Positions 48,895-57,609 of a DNA stretch of 64,000 nt are shown in pieces (position 1 is the first letter of the stretch; every line of letters starts with the position of its first letter). The stretch is from Mycolicibacterium sp. GF69 (GTDB taxonomy: Bacteria; Actinomycetota; Actinomycetes; Mycobacteriales; Mycobacteriaceae). The stretch covers positions 1-64,000 of the forward strand of contig NZ_QMEW01000031.1 in assembly GCF_003284965.1 (NCBI RefSeq). The letters are read 5' to 3'. The position numbers and the translations under genes were made by a program. The notes below the pieces were generated by a model, which was not told the origin of the DNA, did no database searches, and worked only from the letters and a program-made list of their open reading frames with translations.

Positions 48895-50520
48895 ATGACT
48901 GCGTCGCCGATGACCAGCACCGCGCAGGACTGGATCTCTCACGACCCGGATCCCAAGACCGCCGCCGAGCTCCTGGAGTGCTCCGAAGAAGAGCTCGAGC
49001 GGCGATTCGCACACCCCTTGTCCTTCGGCACCGCCGGTCTGCGGGGACCGCTGCGCGCGGGACCCGGCGGCATGAACCTCGCCGTCGTGACGCGCGCGAG
49101 CTGGGCGGTCGGCAAGGTCCTCATGGACCGGGGCCTGGCCGGCCAGGACGTCATCGTCGGGCGTGACGCCCGGCACGGGTCCGACGACTTTGCCTTGGCT
49201 GCCGCCGAAGTGCTTGCCGCCCAAGGCTTTCCGGTGACACTCTTCTTCACGGCCGTGCCAACCCCGGTCGTCGCCTTCGCCGTGCGCCACCGACCCGCGG
49301 CGGCCGGCATCCAGATCACCGCCTCGCACAATCCGCCGTCCGACAACGGTTTCAAGGTGTACTTCGGCGGCGGCTTTCCGATCGTGGAGCCGACCGACCG
49401 CGAGATCGAGAAGGCGATGGCAGAAGCGCCGCACGCCGACGAGATCCCCCGGCAGTCCGTCGAACCTGGCGGCGTCAACGAAGTACAGCGTTACGTCGAG
49501 CGCGCAGCCAACGTCCGGCACACCCACGGGTCGGTGCGGGTGGCGTTCACACCACTGCACGGGGTGGGCGGCGAGTTCGCGCTCGACGCGTTTGTGCGCG
49601 CCGGCCTGTCGGATCTGCATGTCGTGGAAGACCAGTTCGCGCCGGACCCCGACTTTCCCACGGTGGCCTCGGCCAATCCGGAGGAACCCGAGACGGTCGA
49701 CGCGGTGTTGAAGTTGGCCGCCGACGTCGACGCCGACGTCGCGATCGCGTTGGACCCCGACGCCGACCGGTGCGCGGTGGGCGTTCCCGCACCCGATGGT
49801 TGGCGCATGCTCTCCGGCGACGAAACCGGTTGGCTGCTCGGCGATTACATCTTGTCGCAGGTCGAACCGGGGCCGGTGACCGAAGCCACGGTGGTGGCCA
49901 GTTCGCTGGTGTCCTCGCGCATGCTGGCCGCGATCGCGCGCGAACACGGCGCCGGCCACGTCGAGACGCCCACGGGCTTCAAGTGGCTGTCACGGGCCGA
50001 CGCCGACCTGCCCGGGTGCACGTTGGTCTACGCGTACGAGGAGGCGATCGGCCACTGCGTCGACCCGTCGGCCGTCCGCGACAAGGACGGCATCAGCGCC
50101 GCGGTGCTGGTCTGCGATCTCATCGCCGCACTACGCGACCGGGGGCACACACTGCTCGACGCGCTCGACGACCTGGCCCGCCGCCACGGTGTGCACACCA
50201 CGACCGCGGTGTCGCGCACCGTCGAGGACAGCCACGAGGCGGGTGCGGTGATGGCGCGGCTGCGCGAGACGCCGCCCGAACGCCTCGCGGGATACGAGGT
50301 GACCGTCACCGATCTGCGAGACGACGGTACAGACGCGCTGATCCTCGTCGGCGGTGACGACGACACCGCGGTGCGCGTGGTGGTTCGCCCGTCGGGCACC
50401 GAGCCGAAAGTCAAGTCCTACGTCGAGGTTCGGTGCCGCGACGTGGCCGACATGGCGGCCGCCCGGGACCGGGCACGTCGTCTGCAGGACGAGGTCACCG
50501 ACCTGGCGGCCCGCTTCTAG
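48895..50520 (+). CDS. pmmB: Phosphomannomutase/phosphoglucomutase-like PmmB
   Basis: The 541-aa alpha-D-phosphohexomutase has GTAGLRGPL near the N-terminus, the phosphoserine loop ITASHNPPSDNG, the metal-binding DPDADRCAV, the sugar loop YEEAIGH, and the phosphate-binding RPSGTEPKVK. The size and EEAIG form are closer to phosphopentomutase/phosphoglucomutase 2, so ribose-1-phosphate from deoD could be its substrate; this fits the salvage context. ATG at 48895. It ends 4 bp into upp (CTAG shared by both stops). Confidence 0.9.
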   Translation: MTASPMTSTAQDWISHDPDPKTAAELLECSEEELERRFAHPLSFGTAGLRGPLRAGPGGMNLAVVTRASWAVGKVLMDRGLAGQDVIVGRDARHGSDDFALAAAEVLAAQGFPVTLFFTAVPTPVVAFAVRHRPAAAGIQITASHNPPSDNGFKVYFGGGFPIVEPTDREIEKAMAEAPHADEIPRQSVEPGGVNEVQRYVERAANVRHTHGSVRVAFTPLHGVGGEFALDAFVRAGLSDLHVVEDQFAPDPDFPTVASANPEEPETVDAVLKLAADVDADVAIALDPDADRCAVGVPAPDGWRMLSGDETGWLLGDYILSQVEPGPVTEATVVASSLVSSRMLAAIAREHGAGHVETPTGFKWLSRADADLPGCTLVYAYEEAIGHCVDPSAVRDKDGISAAVLVCDLIAALRDRGHTLLDALDDLARRHGVHTTTAVSRTVEDSHEAGAVMARLRETPPERLAGYEVTVTDLRDDGTDALILVGGDDDTAVRVVVRPSGTEPKVKSYVEVRCRDVADMAAARDRARRLQDEVTDLAARF

Positions 50521-51140
50521 CGTGGGCCGAACTGCCGGTCCCCCGCGTCGCCGAGGCCCGGCACGATGTAGGCGACGTCGTTGAGACCTTCGTCGATGGT
50601 CGCGGTGACCAGCCGGACGTTCGGGTCCGCCTTCTGAAGCGCGGCGAGACCCTCCGGGGCGGCGACGACGCAGACCGCCGTGATGTCAACCGCATTGTGT
50701 GAGCGCAGCAGCCCGACGGTGTGCACCATCGAACCGCCGGTGGCCAACATGGGATCGAGAATGAGCACCGGCTGCGTGCTCAGGTCCGCGGGCAGCGACT
50801 CCAGGTACGGCGTCGGTTGGTGGGTCTCCTCGTTGCGGGCGACACCGACGAAGCCGACGCGGGCCTCGGGTATCAAGGCGTGCGCCTGGTCGACCATTCC
50901 GAGGCCGGCGCGCAGGACGGGCACCAGCAACGGCGGGTTGGCCAGCCGGCATCCGGTCGTCTCGGCCACCGGGGTGGTGACCGGGACGGTTTCGACGGGC
51001 GCATCGCGGGTGGCCTCGTACACCAGCATCAGCGTCAGGTCGCGCAACGCCGCGCGGAATGCGGCGTTGTCCGTGTCCGCGGCGCGCAGGGTGGTCAGTC
51101 GCGCTGCCGCAAGCGGGTGGTCGACGACGCGCACATCCAT
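50517..51140 (-). CDS. upp: Uracil phosphoribosyltransferase
   Basis: Makes UMP from uracil and PRPP. The 207-aa protein shows LVPVLRAGLGMVDQA, the PRPP loop LILDPMLATGGSM and the uracil-binding DEGLNDVAYIVPGLGDAGDR. ATG at 51140 has a leaderless -10 (TAAGGT) 6 bases upstream. Convergent with pmmB, the two stop codons sharing CTAG. Confidence 0.95.
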   Translation of the reverse strand: MDVRVVDHPLAAARLTTLRAADTDNAAFRAALRDLTLMLVYEATRDAPVETVPVTTPVAETTGCRLANPPLLVPVLRAGLGMVDQAHALIPEARVGFVGVARNEETHQPTPYLESLPADLSTQPVLILDPMLATGGSMVHTVGLLRSHNAVDITAVCVVAAPEGLAALQKADPNVRLVTATIDEGLNDVAYIVPGLGDAGDRQFGPR

Positions 51141-51146
51141 TTGGTG

Positions 51147-51152
51147 ACCTTA
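51147..51152 (-). promoter_or_regulatory. Probable leaderless -10 box (TAAGGT) of upp
   Basis: On the minus strand TAAGGT is 6 bases before the upp ATG. Confidence 0.45.
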
Positions 51153-51189
51153 ACGGGAACCGGGGGCCCGCACGCCGCGTCTTACCCAC

Positions 51190-51492
51190 ATGCACGCCGA
51201 CACCGACGCCATCCGCGCCCTGGCCGCAGCCAGCTCCGCGCACGCCGACGAGCTCGCGGCCATCGCCTCGAAACTGGCCGCCGCACCTACCGTCGCTGCC
51301 ACGGTGGCGGCCGCGTTCGGCCCCGTCGGCCAGCCGTTCCTCACGGCTTTGACCGATGCCGTCGCGCAGGAAGCCCGCTTAGTGGCCGCGCTGGGTGACC
51401 GGGCGTCGGCGACCGGCGAGGCCGCCCACCGGACGGCGCTCGCCTACGACGACGCCGACGATCGCGCGGCCACCCGGGTCGGCGGCGCCTGA
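51190..51492 (+). CDS. EspC/DUF2580-like type VII secretion-associated protein
   Basis: The 100-aa, Ala-rich, helical protein (MHADTDAIRALAAASSAHADELAAIASKLAA ... FGPVGQPFLTALTDAVAQEA) looks like the EspC/DUF2580 family, small WXG100-like proteins linked to ESX secretion. The typical late element with YxxxD/E would be ALAYDDADD near the C-terminus (YDDAD). It is 2 bases before the NlpC/P60 gene, and the two probably form a co-secreted pair. Confidence 0.65.
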   Translation: MHADTDAIRALAAASSAHADELAAIASKLAAAPTVAATVAAAFGPVGQPFLTALTDAVAQEARLVAALGDRASATGEAAHRTALAYDDADDRAATRVGGA

Positions 51493-51494
51493 GG

Positions 51495-52628
51495 ATGCCG
51501 AGCGCGCTGGTGGCCGCACTGGCGGCACCGCTGCGAGAAGTTCAGTCGTTGGTCGGGCACGGCTCGGCCGCCGAGCTCACGACGGCCCTGTACGACGTGC
51601 GGGACGCGCTGCACGAGGTGGCGGCGTCGACGAGCCAGGCCTGGCGTCGCGCGGTGCCGCACTGGAGCGGTGCAGGAGCCGACGCAGCGGCGGACGTCGT
51701 CACGGCGAGCGCCACGCAAATGGAGGACCTCGCGGAGCGGATCGGGCGCCTGGGCACGGCGGCGGACGCGGCCGGTGCGGCGGTAGCACACGCTCGCCAG
51801 CGGCTCGCCGACATCGTGGCAGCGTTCGAGGCGAAAGCGGCCGCGCTGGCGCCGCTCCTCGACTCCGCCGGTGCGACGGAGGAGTTGGTGGCCGAGGCCC
51901 GCCGGGCGCTCGCCGATGCCGTCGCGGTGGTCGAGGAACTGCGCACCGAGTTGGACGGGCACGCAGCCGGACTCCCCGCGGCCCCTGCGACTCCGACGGC
52001 GGCTCCCGCGGCAGCACCAGCTGGCTTCGGCGCGCCGGCCGGCACCGCGCCGGCCGGCTTCAGCGCCCAGGCGATGCCCTCGCCGGGCCTGGGGCCGGGC
52101 CTCGGGTCGAGCGGCACGAGCGGCGGCGGACTGGGTTCGACTGCGGGCGGACTCGGCACAGCGGGTGGACTCGGTTCCCTGGTGCGCGCGCTCTCCGGCC
52201 CAGCTCAGACGCCGGAAGCCGCGACGTTCGGCGACGGTGTCGCGGTGCGGCTACCGGACGGCAGCACGGCGACGGCACCCAATGCCGTGGCGGCGAGCGC
52301 CGTGCGGCACGCGCTGACGCAGCTGGGGGTGCCGTACGACTGGGGTGGCACCACACCGGGAGTCGGCCTTGATTGCAGCGGCCTCACCCAGTGGGCGTAT
52401 TCGGAAGCGGGACTGGCTATTCCGCGACTCGCGCAGGAGCAGGACATAGGCGCACCCGTCACGGCAGGCGACCTACGACCGGGCGACCTCGCGGTATGGG
52501 ACGGGCACGTCGCGATGATCGTCGGAAACGGTCAGATGATCGAGGCGGGCGACCCGGTCCAGCTCTCACCGATCCGAACGACCAACGCCGGACAGGGTTT
52601 TCAGGGCTTCTGGCGGCCGACAGCATAA
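51495..52628 (+). CDS. NlpC/P60 peptidoglycan endopeptidase with WXG-like N-terminal domain
   Basis: The 377-aa protein has no classical signal peptide. Residues 1-145 are helical, with VPHWSGAGADAA resembling the WxG turn of type VII substrates and long coiled-coil helices after it. A Pro/Ala/Gly linker (155-250) leads to a C-terminal NlpC/P60 domain with the catalytic Cys294 (DCSGLTQW) and His338 (GHVAMIV). Such enzymes cleave peptide stems in peptidoglycan. The layout matches Rv0024-type proteins and suggests export by an ESX system together with the EspC-like protein. Confidence 0.8.
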   Translation: MPSALVAALAAPLREVQSLVGHGSAAELTTALYDVRDALHEVAASTSQAWRRAVPHWSGAGADAAADVVTASATQMEDLAERIGRLGTAADAAGAAVAHARQRLADIVAAFEAKAAALAPLLDSAGATEELVAEARRALADAVAVVEELRTELDGHAAGLPAAPATPTAAPAAAPAGFGAPAGTAPAGFSAQAMPSPGLGPGLGSSGTSGGGLGSTAGGLGTAGGLGSLVRALSGPAQTPEAATFGDGVAVRLPDGSTATAPNAVAASAVRHALTQLGVPYDWGGTTPGVGLDCSGLTQWAYSEAGLAIPRLAQEQDIGAPVTAGDLRPGDLAVWDGHVAMIVGNGQMIEAGDPVQLSPIRTTNAGQGFQGFWRPTA

Positions 52629-52928
52629 CGGGGGCGACCAGTGGTGTATGCGGCGACCGTGTCACTGCCGACCAGGCATGTCTGCGGCCCACTTCACATG
52701 CCCCTCGAACCCCAGTGAAGTGGCCATGTCCCGGTAGCGATCGCGGTATTTGCCGTATGAGGCCTCACCTCCGCGCGCTCTGACCAATAGCGCGCGAAGC
52801 CGCAGCAGCCAGATGTCTCGTATCACCAGCCCGCTGGTGAGACGTGTCTGCCATATCGCACTCGAAGCGGGCCGACCTAGAACCAAGAAGCAGTCATCAT
52901 CCGAACGGCCACTTCGAAGACCTGCCAA
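52629..52928 (-). pseudogene. Remnant of the C-terminus of a mycobacterial cyclase/ATPase regulator
   Basis: On the minus strand 52662-52850 encodes IRDIWLLRLRALLVRARGGE, then YRDRYRDMATSLGFEGHVKWAADMP and a stop at 52662. This is very like the end of large mycobacterial adenylate cyclase or LuxR-type ATPase proteins (LLRLRALLARARG, YRDRYRAMAxSLGFEGHxxWAxAMP). Upstream the frame loses all likeness, and the rest of the gene is missing. It is a decayed 3' fragment, a scar of a past rearrangement next to the GTPase genes. Confidence 0.55.
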
Positions 52929-54509
52929 TCAACGGCTCAAACGCTGGACCGCCGTGGACAACTGCTCATAAGCGGCCAGTTCGGCCCGCAACGGCGCCAG
53001 GACGAGATCCTGACCGACCGCGTCGACTCGTCGCCCCAGTTCGGATGCCGCCCGCCGTCTGCGCCTGGCTGCGCCTACGGCCACTACCGGTCGGATGAGC
53101 ACCACCAGCAACAACCCGAGGGCCAGTCCACCGACGAGAAGCACGGTCGGCCAGGCGAAGGGGCCGAGCGACGGGGCTTCGACGTCGATCTGCAGGTAGG
53201 CCAACGCGGCGATCACCCCGAGCGCCGCCCCGCCGACGATCGCAGCGGCGAGCAATACCCACTGGACCGCGCCGACAAGCGTCCACCATCGCGGCGCCCT
53301 GTTCATTCCGAGGTCGGTTCCGCCGACCGCCCGGTCCAACGCGTCCGGCACCGCACCGGACCGGGACTTGGCCGCCTCCAACATTTTTCGCGGCCAGGGC
53401 GCCGGCAACCCGGCCGAAGCGGTGTCGGCCAGCGAACGTACGGCGCTGTCCACCGCCGCCCGCGAGGCCGCCGAAGCCGACGGCAGTGAGGTCCGGCGCA
53501 GCACTTCGTCTTGTTCGCGGGAGTGACCGATCCCCAAGCGCCGCAACGGATCCGGTCGTATCTTGGACAACCAGCTCAGCGGCGGCCAGCCTACCGCGGC
53601 CCTTCCGCGTCGATCGTAGGCGCGCCCGACGGCTGCCACGACGGTCGGCACTCCGGCCGCCGCCGCGAGCGCGCCCCGTAGCCGTCGCTCGGCATCGCGC
53701 AGTGCGGGTTCGGATCGGCGCTTGGGGATCAGCGGTTCCAGACGAGCGGCGATGCGATCCAGATCCGCGCTGACCCGCGCGGTGCGGGCGCGGTGATCGG
53801 CGACGGTCGAGGCCAGGAAGTCGTGCAGCGGCGCAGCGCCGTCCGCCGTCACCGCCGACGTCGTCAGCAGGGGCACACCGGCCAGGCCGTCCGCGGCCAG
53901 CAGCCGGTGCAGGTCGCGTGCGCAGGCATCCAGGTCGGCCGCGGCCAGCCGGTCCGACTGGTTGAGCACCACCGCCATCACCTCGCGGTGCGCGGACAGT
54001 GGCCGCAGATACGAGTCGTGCAGCACCGCGTCTGCGTACTTCTGCGGGTCGAGCACCCAGACGAAGGCGTCGACGAGCCGGATCAGCCGGTCCACTTCGG
54101 CCCGGTGCGACAACTCGGTGGAGTCGTGGTCGGGCAGGTCGAGCAGCACGAGCCCGGACAGCTCGGGCGCATACGACGCGTCCCTGTACTGTCGGTTGCC
54201 GATCTCCAGCCAGTCCAACAGCCCAGCCGCGCCGGAGGGCCCGAACACCACCGCCTGGCTCGCCGACGTCGTAGGCCGCCGGATGCCGACCGTCGCCAGT
54301 TGCTCCCCGACGATGGCGTTGAACAACGACGACTTCCCGCTCCCCGTTGCTCCCGCCAGCGCCACCACGGTGTACTCCCCGGACAACCGCAGCCGTGTCC
54401 CAGCCCGTTCGTCGAGCCCGCGCAGCTCGGCGAGCACCTCGTCGGGCAGCCGGTGCACCCCTAGCTCGGCCACCGAGGTCAACGCCTCCAGCCGAGCGGC
54501 GAGGCTCAC
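52929..54509 (-). CDS. Dynamin-like membrane GTPase, downstream member of a pair
   Basis: The 526-aa protein has the P-loop GATGSGKS at 53-60, switch I RRPTTSASQ, a G3-like DLPDHDS, and G4 NQSD in place of NKxD. After a helical middle section it has two C-terminal transmembrane segments (about 405-430 and 445-470) and an amphipathic end. This is the layout of bacterial dynamin-like proteins. ATG at 54509 overlaps the stop of the upstream GTPase gene (ATGA). Compare mycobacterial IniA/IniC and Streptomyces DynA/DynB, also pairs. Membrane remodelling or septation is the likely role, by inference. Confidence 0.75.
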   Translation of the reverse strand: MSLAARLEALTSVAELGVHRLPDEVLAELRGLDERAGTRLRLSGEYTVVALAGATGSGKSSLFNAIVGEQLATVGIRRPTTSASQAVVFGPSGAAGLLDWLEIGNRQYRDASYAPELSGLVLLDLPDHDSTELSHRAEVDRLIRLVDAFVWVLDPQKYADAVLHDSYLRPLSAHREVMAVVLNQSDRLAAADLDACARDLHRLLAADGLAGVPLLTTSAVTADGAAPLHDFLASTVADHRARTARVSADLDRIAARLEPLIPKRRSEPALRDAERRLRGALAAAAGVPTVVAAVGRAYDRRGRAAVGWPPLSWLSKIRPDPLRRLGIGHSREQDEVLRRTSLPSASAASRAAVDSAVRSLADTASAGLPAPWPRKMLEAAKSRSGAVPDALDRAVGGTDLGMNRAPRWWTLVGAVQWVLLAAAIVGGAALGVIAALAYLQIDVEAPSLGPFAWPTVLLVGGLALGLLLVVLIRPVVAVGAARRRRRAASELGRRVDAVGQDLVLAPLRAELAAYEQLSTAVQRLSR

Positions 54510-56173
54510 CGCAGCACCGCCGCGACATGATTCGCGGCCGCTCGCAGTTCGTCACCGGAGATCATCGACGACGCCGAACCCAGCACTTCGGTGTAGCGGC
54601 GACTGTCCTGAGCCAACAGGTCACCCACCCGAACCAGCAGTTCCTCGCGAGCCCGCCGGGCCAGGCCGCGGACCGCCTGCTCACCGAAGATCGCCTCCAG
54701 AACCTTCTGGCCGGCGACCGACGTCCCCCCGGCCACGGCGATCTCGGCTCCGGTCAAACCGGCGGTTTGGCTGAACACGGCGAGCATCACGACCAGCCCG
54801 GCCCCGTTGACTCCGTACGACGCCAGTCGCGCGCCCGACCGCTTCGACGCGCCCTCGGTCCGGACGAGCTCGAGCACGAACTCCTGCCAGTCGCGGACCA
54901 GCCGCTCCGCGCCCTCGGCCAGGCCGGGTGCGGGACGGGCCAGCTCGTCGGTCAGCAGGGGCTCACCCGCCTGATGCCGGGCCCAGCAGCCGTACGCGGA
55001 CTCCGCGGCCTCTTCCACCGCGGCCTGCACGACCGTCGCGATTCCGGATTCCAATGCCGACCCGAGTTCCTCGACCGGGCCGGGCCGCCCGCTCACCGCC
55101 GCCACCACGCGGTCCCTGATCCGGCCGACGCGTGACTCCAGCTTGCGAAGGAACTCCCCTGTCCCGACGACGTCCTGCCAGCGGGCCAGCACCTCGCCAC
55201 GCAACAGCGCGCCGTCGCGGATCGCCTCGTCCACCCGCGAAAGCGCGCCGTCGTAGGCAGAAGTCACGCAGGACTCCAGCTGCTTGTGCACCGCGGACTG
55301 TTCATCGGCGGCGTCGGCCAGCGCATACGTGCGGGGCGCGAGGCTGCGCAGTGCCCCGTCCAGCGTGTAGCGCACCACCGCGGCCCGTTGCTCCGCATCG
55401 GCGGTCAGGCTCGACAGCCATGAGCGAATGGGTGCAATCGCCTTCTCCCGCAACAATCCTGCGCGCAGCGACTGTTCGGCCACGACGAACAGCGGCGCGC
55501 CGCCCAGTCCGTTCGCTGCAAGCATGTCCGACAGGTGCGCGCCCACCTCCTTCACCGCATCCGGGGGGCAGCGATCGAGCACGATCGCGATTGCGGTGCC
55601 TCTGTCGCGCGCAGTGTGGAGCATCTGCCAGGGCACGGCGTCGGCATAGCGGGCCGCGGTCGTCAGGAAGATCCACAAGTCGGCGGCGGCCAGAAGCGTG
55701 GCCGCCAGCTCGCGGTTGGCGCTCACGACGCTGTCGATGTCGGGGGCGTCGAGCAGCGCGAGCCCGGGGCCGATGCCGGGATTCGTCGCCAGTCGCAGCC
55801 CGTCGGGCCCCGACGAGCGCGGCAGTTGCGGCAGGATGCGATCGTCGGTGAACCACATCAGGTCCGCGGGATGGCAGACGATGACGGGCCCGCGGGTGGT
55901 CGGCCGCAAGACACCGGCGGGGCTCACGTCGACGCCGACCAGTGAGTTGATCAAGGTCGACTTCCCGGCGCCCGTCGACCCGCCGACCACCGCCAGCAGC
56001 GGGGCGTCGATACTGCGCAACCGCGGAAGCAGGTAATCGGAGAGCTGCCCGGTCAACTCGCGCCGGTCGTGTTCTGCCGGCCAGGCCGACGGCGCAGGCA
56101 GCGGAAACGTCGTCCGCCCGAGCGCATCGTTCAGCGCCGCCACCGCATCGACGAGATCGGTGGCTTCCGGCAT
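54506..56173 (-). CDS. Dynamin-like membrane GTPase, upstream member of a pair
   Basis: The 555-aa protein has the P-loop GSTGAGKS at 65-72, switch I LRPTTRGPV, G3 DAPDIDS, and DRCPPDAV at the G4 place (no NKxD, so the base may be read differently). A long helical domain follows, with a moderately hydrophobic stretch (about 455-490, VNGAGLVVMLAVFSQTAGLTGAEIAVAGG). It overlaps the second GTPase gene by 4 bp, so a hetero-oligomer is likely. It is divergent from satS (153-bp gap). Confidence 0.75.
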   Translation of the reverse strand: MPEATDLVDAVAALNDALGRTTFPLPAPSAWPAEHDRRELTGQLSDYLLPRLRSIDAPLLAVVGGSTGAGKSTLINSLVGVDVSPAGVLRPTTRGPVIVCHPADLMWFTDDRILPQLPRSSGPDGLRLATNPGIGPGLALLDAPDIDSVVSANRELAATLLAAADLWIFLTTAARYADAVPWQMLHTARDRGTAIAIVLDRCPPDAVKEVGAHLSDMLAANGLGGAPLFVVAEQSLRAGLLREKAIAPIRSWLSSLTADAEQRAAVVRYTLDGALRSLAPRTYALADAADEQSAVHKQLESCVTSAYDGALSRVDEAIRDGALLRGEVLARWQDVVGTGEFLRKLESRVGRIRDRVVAAVSGRPGPVEELGSALESGIATVVQAAVEEAAESAYGCWARHQAGEPLLTDELARPAPGLAEGAERLVRDWQEFVLELVRTEGASKRSGARLASYGVNGAGLVVMLAVFSQTAGLTGAEIAVAGGTSVAGQKVLEAIFGEQAVRGLARRAREELLVRVGDLLAQDSRRYTEVLGSASSMISGDELRAAANHVAAVLR

Positions 56174-56313
56174 CTCTTCAGCCTGCCCTAGATCAGCGGG
56201 GCAGCGCGGGGACTTCGGTCATTCGCGGCACCCGGCAGCCAGGCGCCTTACGGGTGCGCGATCGGTGACGCCGCGGCGGCGGCGGCCGCGAGTATCGGCT
56301 CAGCCACGATCGT

Positions 56314-56319
56314 TAGGCT
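56314..56319 (+). promoter_or_regulatory. Probable leaderless -10 box (TAGGCT) of satS
   Basis: TAGGCT is 7 bases before the ATG at 56327. Confidence 0.45.
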
Positions 56320-56326
56320 GTGCGCC

Positions 56327-57589
56327 ATGGCTGCTGACATCGTGCCGATCCGGCTCGGCCTGACCAAGGGCGACCTGTATACGTTATGGGCCCCCCGCTG
56401 GCGCGATGCCGGCGACGAGTGGGAGGCCTTCCTCGGCAAGGACGACGATCTGTACGGGCTCGAGTCGGTCGCCGACCTCGTCGCGTTCGTCAGGACCGAT
56501 AAGGACAACGACCTCGCCGATCACCCGGCCTGGGAGAAGCTCACGGAGGCCAACGCGCACCGCCTGGACCCGGCCGAGGACCATCAGTACGACCTCATCG
56601 GCGTACCGGAGGTCGTCGCCGAAAAGGCCAGCGACGAGGCCGTGCGCCAACTGCACCGGACCCTGGCGATCGTTTCGGCGCTCGGATCGGTATGCGAACT
56701 GCCGGCTGTCACAAGGTTTTTCAATGGCAACCCGGTGCTGAGCACGCTCGGCGGCGGGGTCGAGGGGTTCTCTGGTCGCAGCGGACGCAAGCGCTGGTCG
56801 GAGATCGAGACCGTGATCGCGCGGGCCTGGGACAACGTGATCGACGCGATCGACGAGGTGATCACCACGCCGGACGTCGACGCGGACGCGGCGGAGAAGG
56901 CCGAGGCCGAGTTGGCCGAGCCGGCGCCCGAACCCGAAGAAGACGTGGTCGACGAGACCGCAGATGTCGAGGCTGCCGAAGACGGCGAGGATGAGTCCGA
57001 CGCCCTGACCGCACAGGCACAGAACCAGGTGCTGGGCAGCGACGAGGACTTCTGGCTCAAGGTCGGCATCGACCCGGTGCGGCTGATGACGAGCGCGAGC
57101 ACGTACTACACGCTGCGCTGCTATCTCGACGATCAGCCGGTCTTCCTCGGCCGCAACGGGCGGATCAGTGTGTTCGGCTCGGAGCGGGCGCTGGCGCGCT
57201 ATCTGGCCGACGAACACGACCATGACCTGTCCGGACTGGCCACCTACGACGACATCCGCACTGCCGCCACCGACGGATCGCTGGAGGTCGAGGTCACCGA
57301 CGACAACGTCTATGTGCTCACCGGCATCGTCGACGACCTCGCCGAGGGCCCGGATGCGCTGGACCACGACCAGTTGGAACTGGCGGTCGAACTGCTTCGC
57401 GATGTCGGCGACTACTCGGAGGACTCGACCGTCGACGCGGCACTCGATCCGGATCAGCCGCTCGGCAGGTTGGTCGCGCACGTGCTGGAACCCGACAAGG
57501 TGCGCGCGCCGAGCCCGCCGTATGCCAAGGCCGTCGAGCAGTGGGAGACGTTGGAGGCCTTCGTCGAGTCCCGCCTCCGACCGGAGTAA
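56327..57589 (+). CDS. satS: SatS-like export chaperone (Rv3311 type)
   Basis: The 420-aa protein equals Rv3311 in length and pattern (DIVPIRLGLTKGDLYTLWAPRWRDAGDEWEAFLGKDDDLYG). In M. tuberculosis SatS is a cytosolic chaperone for some SecA2-exported proteins, including SapM. It has an N-terminal domain (1-180), a very acidic linker (about 183-235), and a C-terminal domain (240-420) with the known chaperone fold. The sapM gene that precedes it in M. tuberculosis is not here, so its clients must be others. ATG at 56327. Confidence 0.88.
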   Translation: MAADIVPIRLGLTKGDLYTLWAPRWRDAGDEWEAFLGKDDDLYGLESVADLVAFVRTDKDNDLADHPAWEKLTEANAHRLDPAEDHQYDLIGVPEVVAEKASDEAVRQLHRTLAIVSALGSVCELPAVTRFFNGNPVLSTLGGGVEGFSGRSGRKRWSEIETVIARAWDNVIDAIDEVITTPDVDADAAEKAEAELAEPAPEPEEDVVDETADVEAAEDGEDESDALTAQAQNQVLGSDEDFWLKVGIDPVRLMTSASTYYTLRCYLDDQPVFLGRNGRISVFGSERALARYLADEHDHDLSGLATYDDIRTAATDGSLEVEVTDDNVYVLTGIVDDLAEGPDALDHDQLELAVELLRDVGDYSEDSTVDAALDPDQPLGRLVAHVLEPDKVRAPSPPYAKAVEQWETLEAFVESRLRPE

Positions 57590-57609
57590 CTGCCTTTCGG
57601 CGAGGGAAC

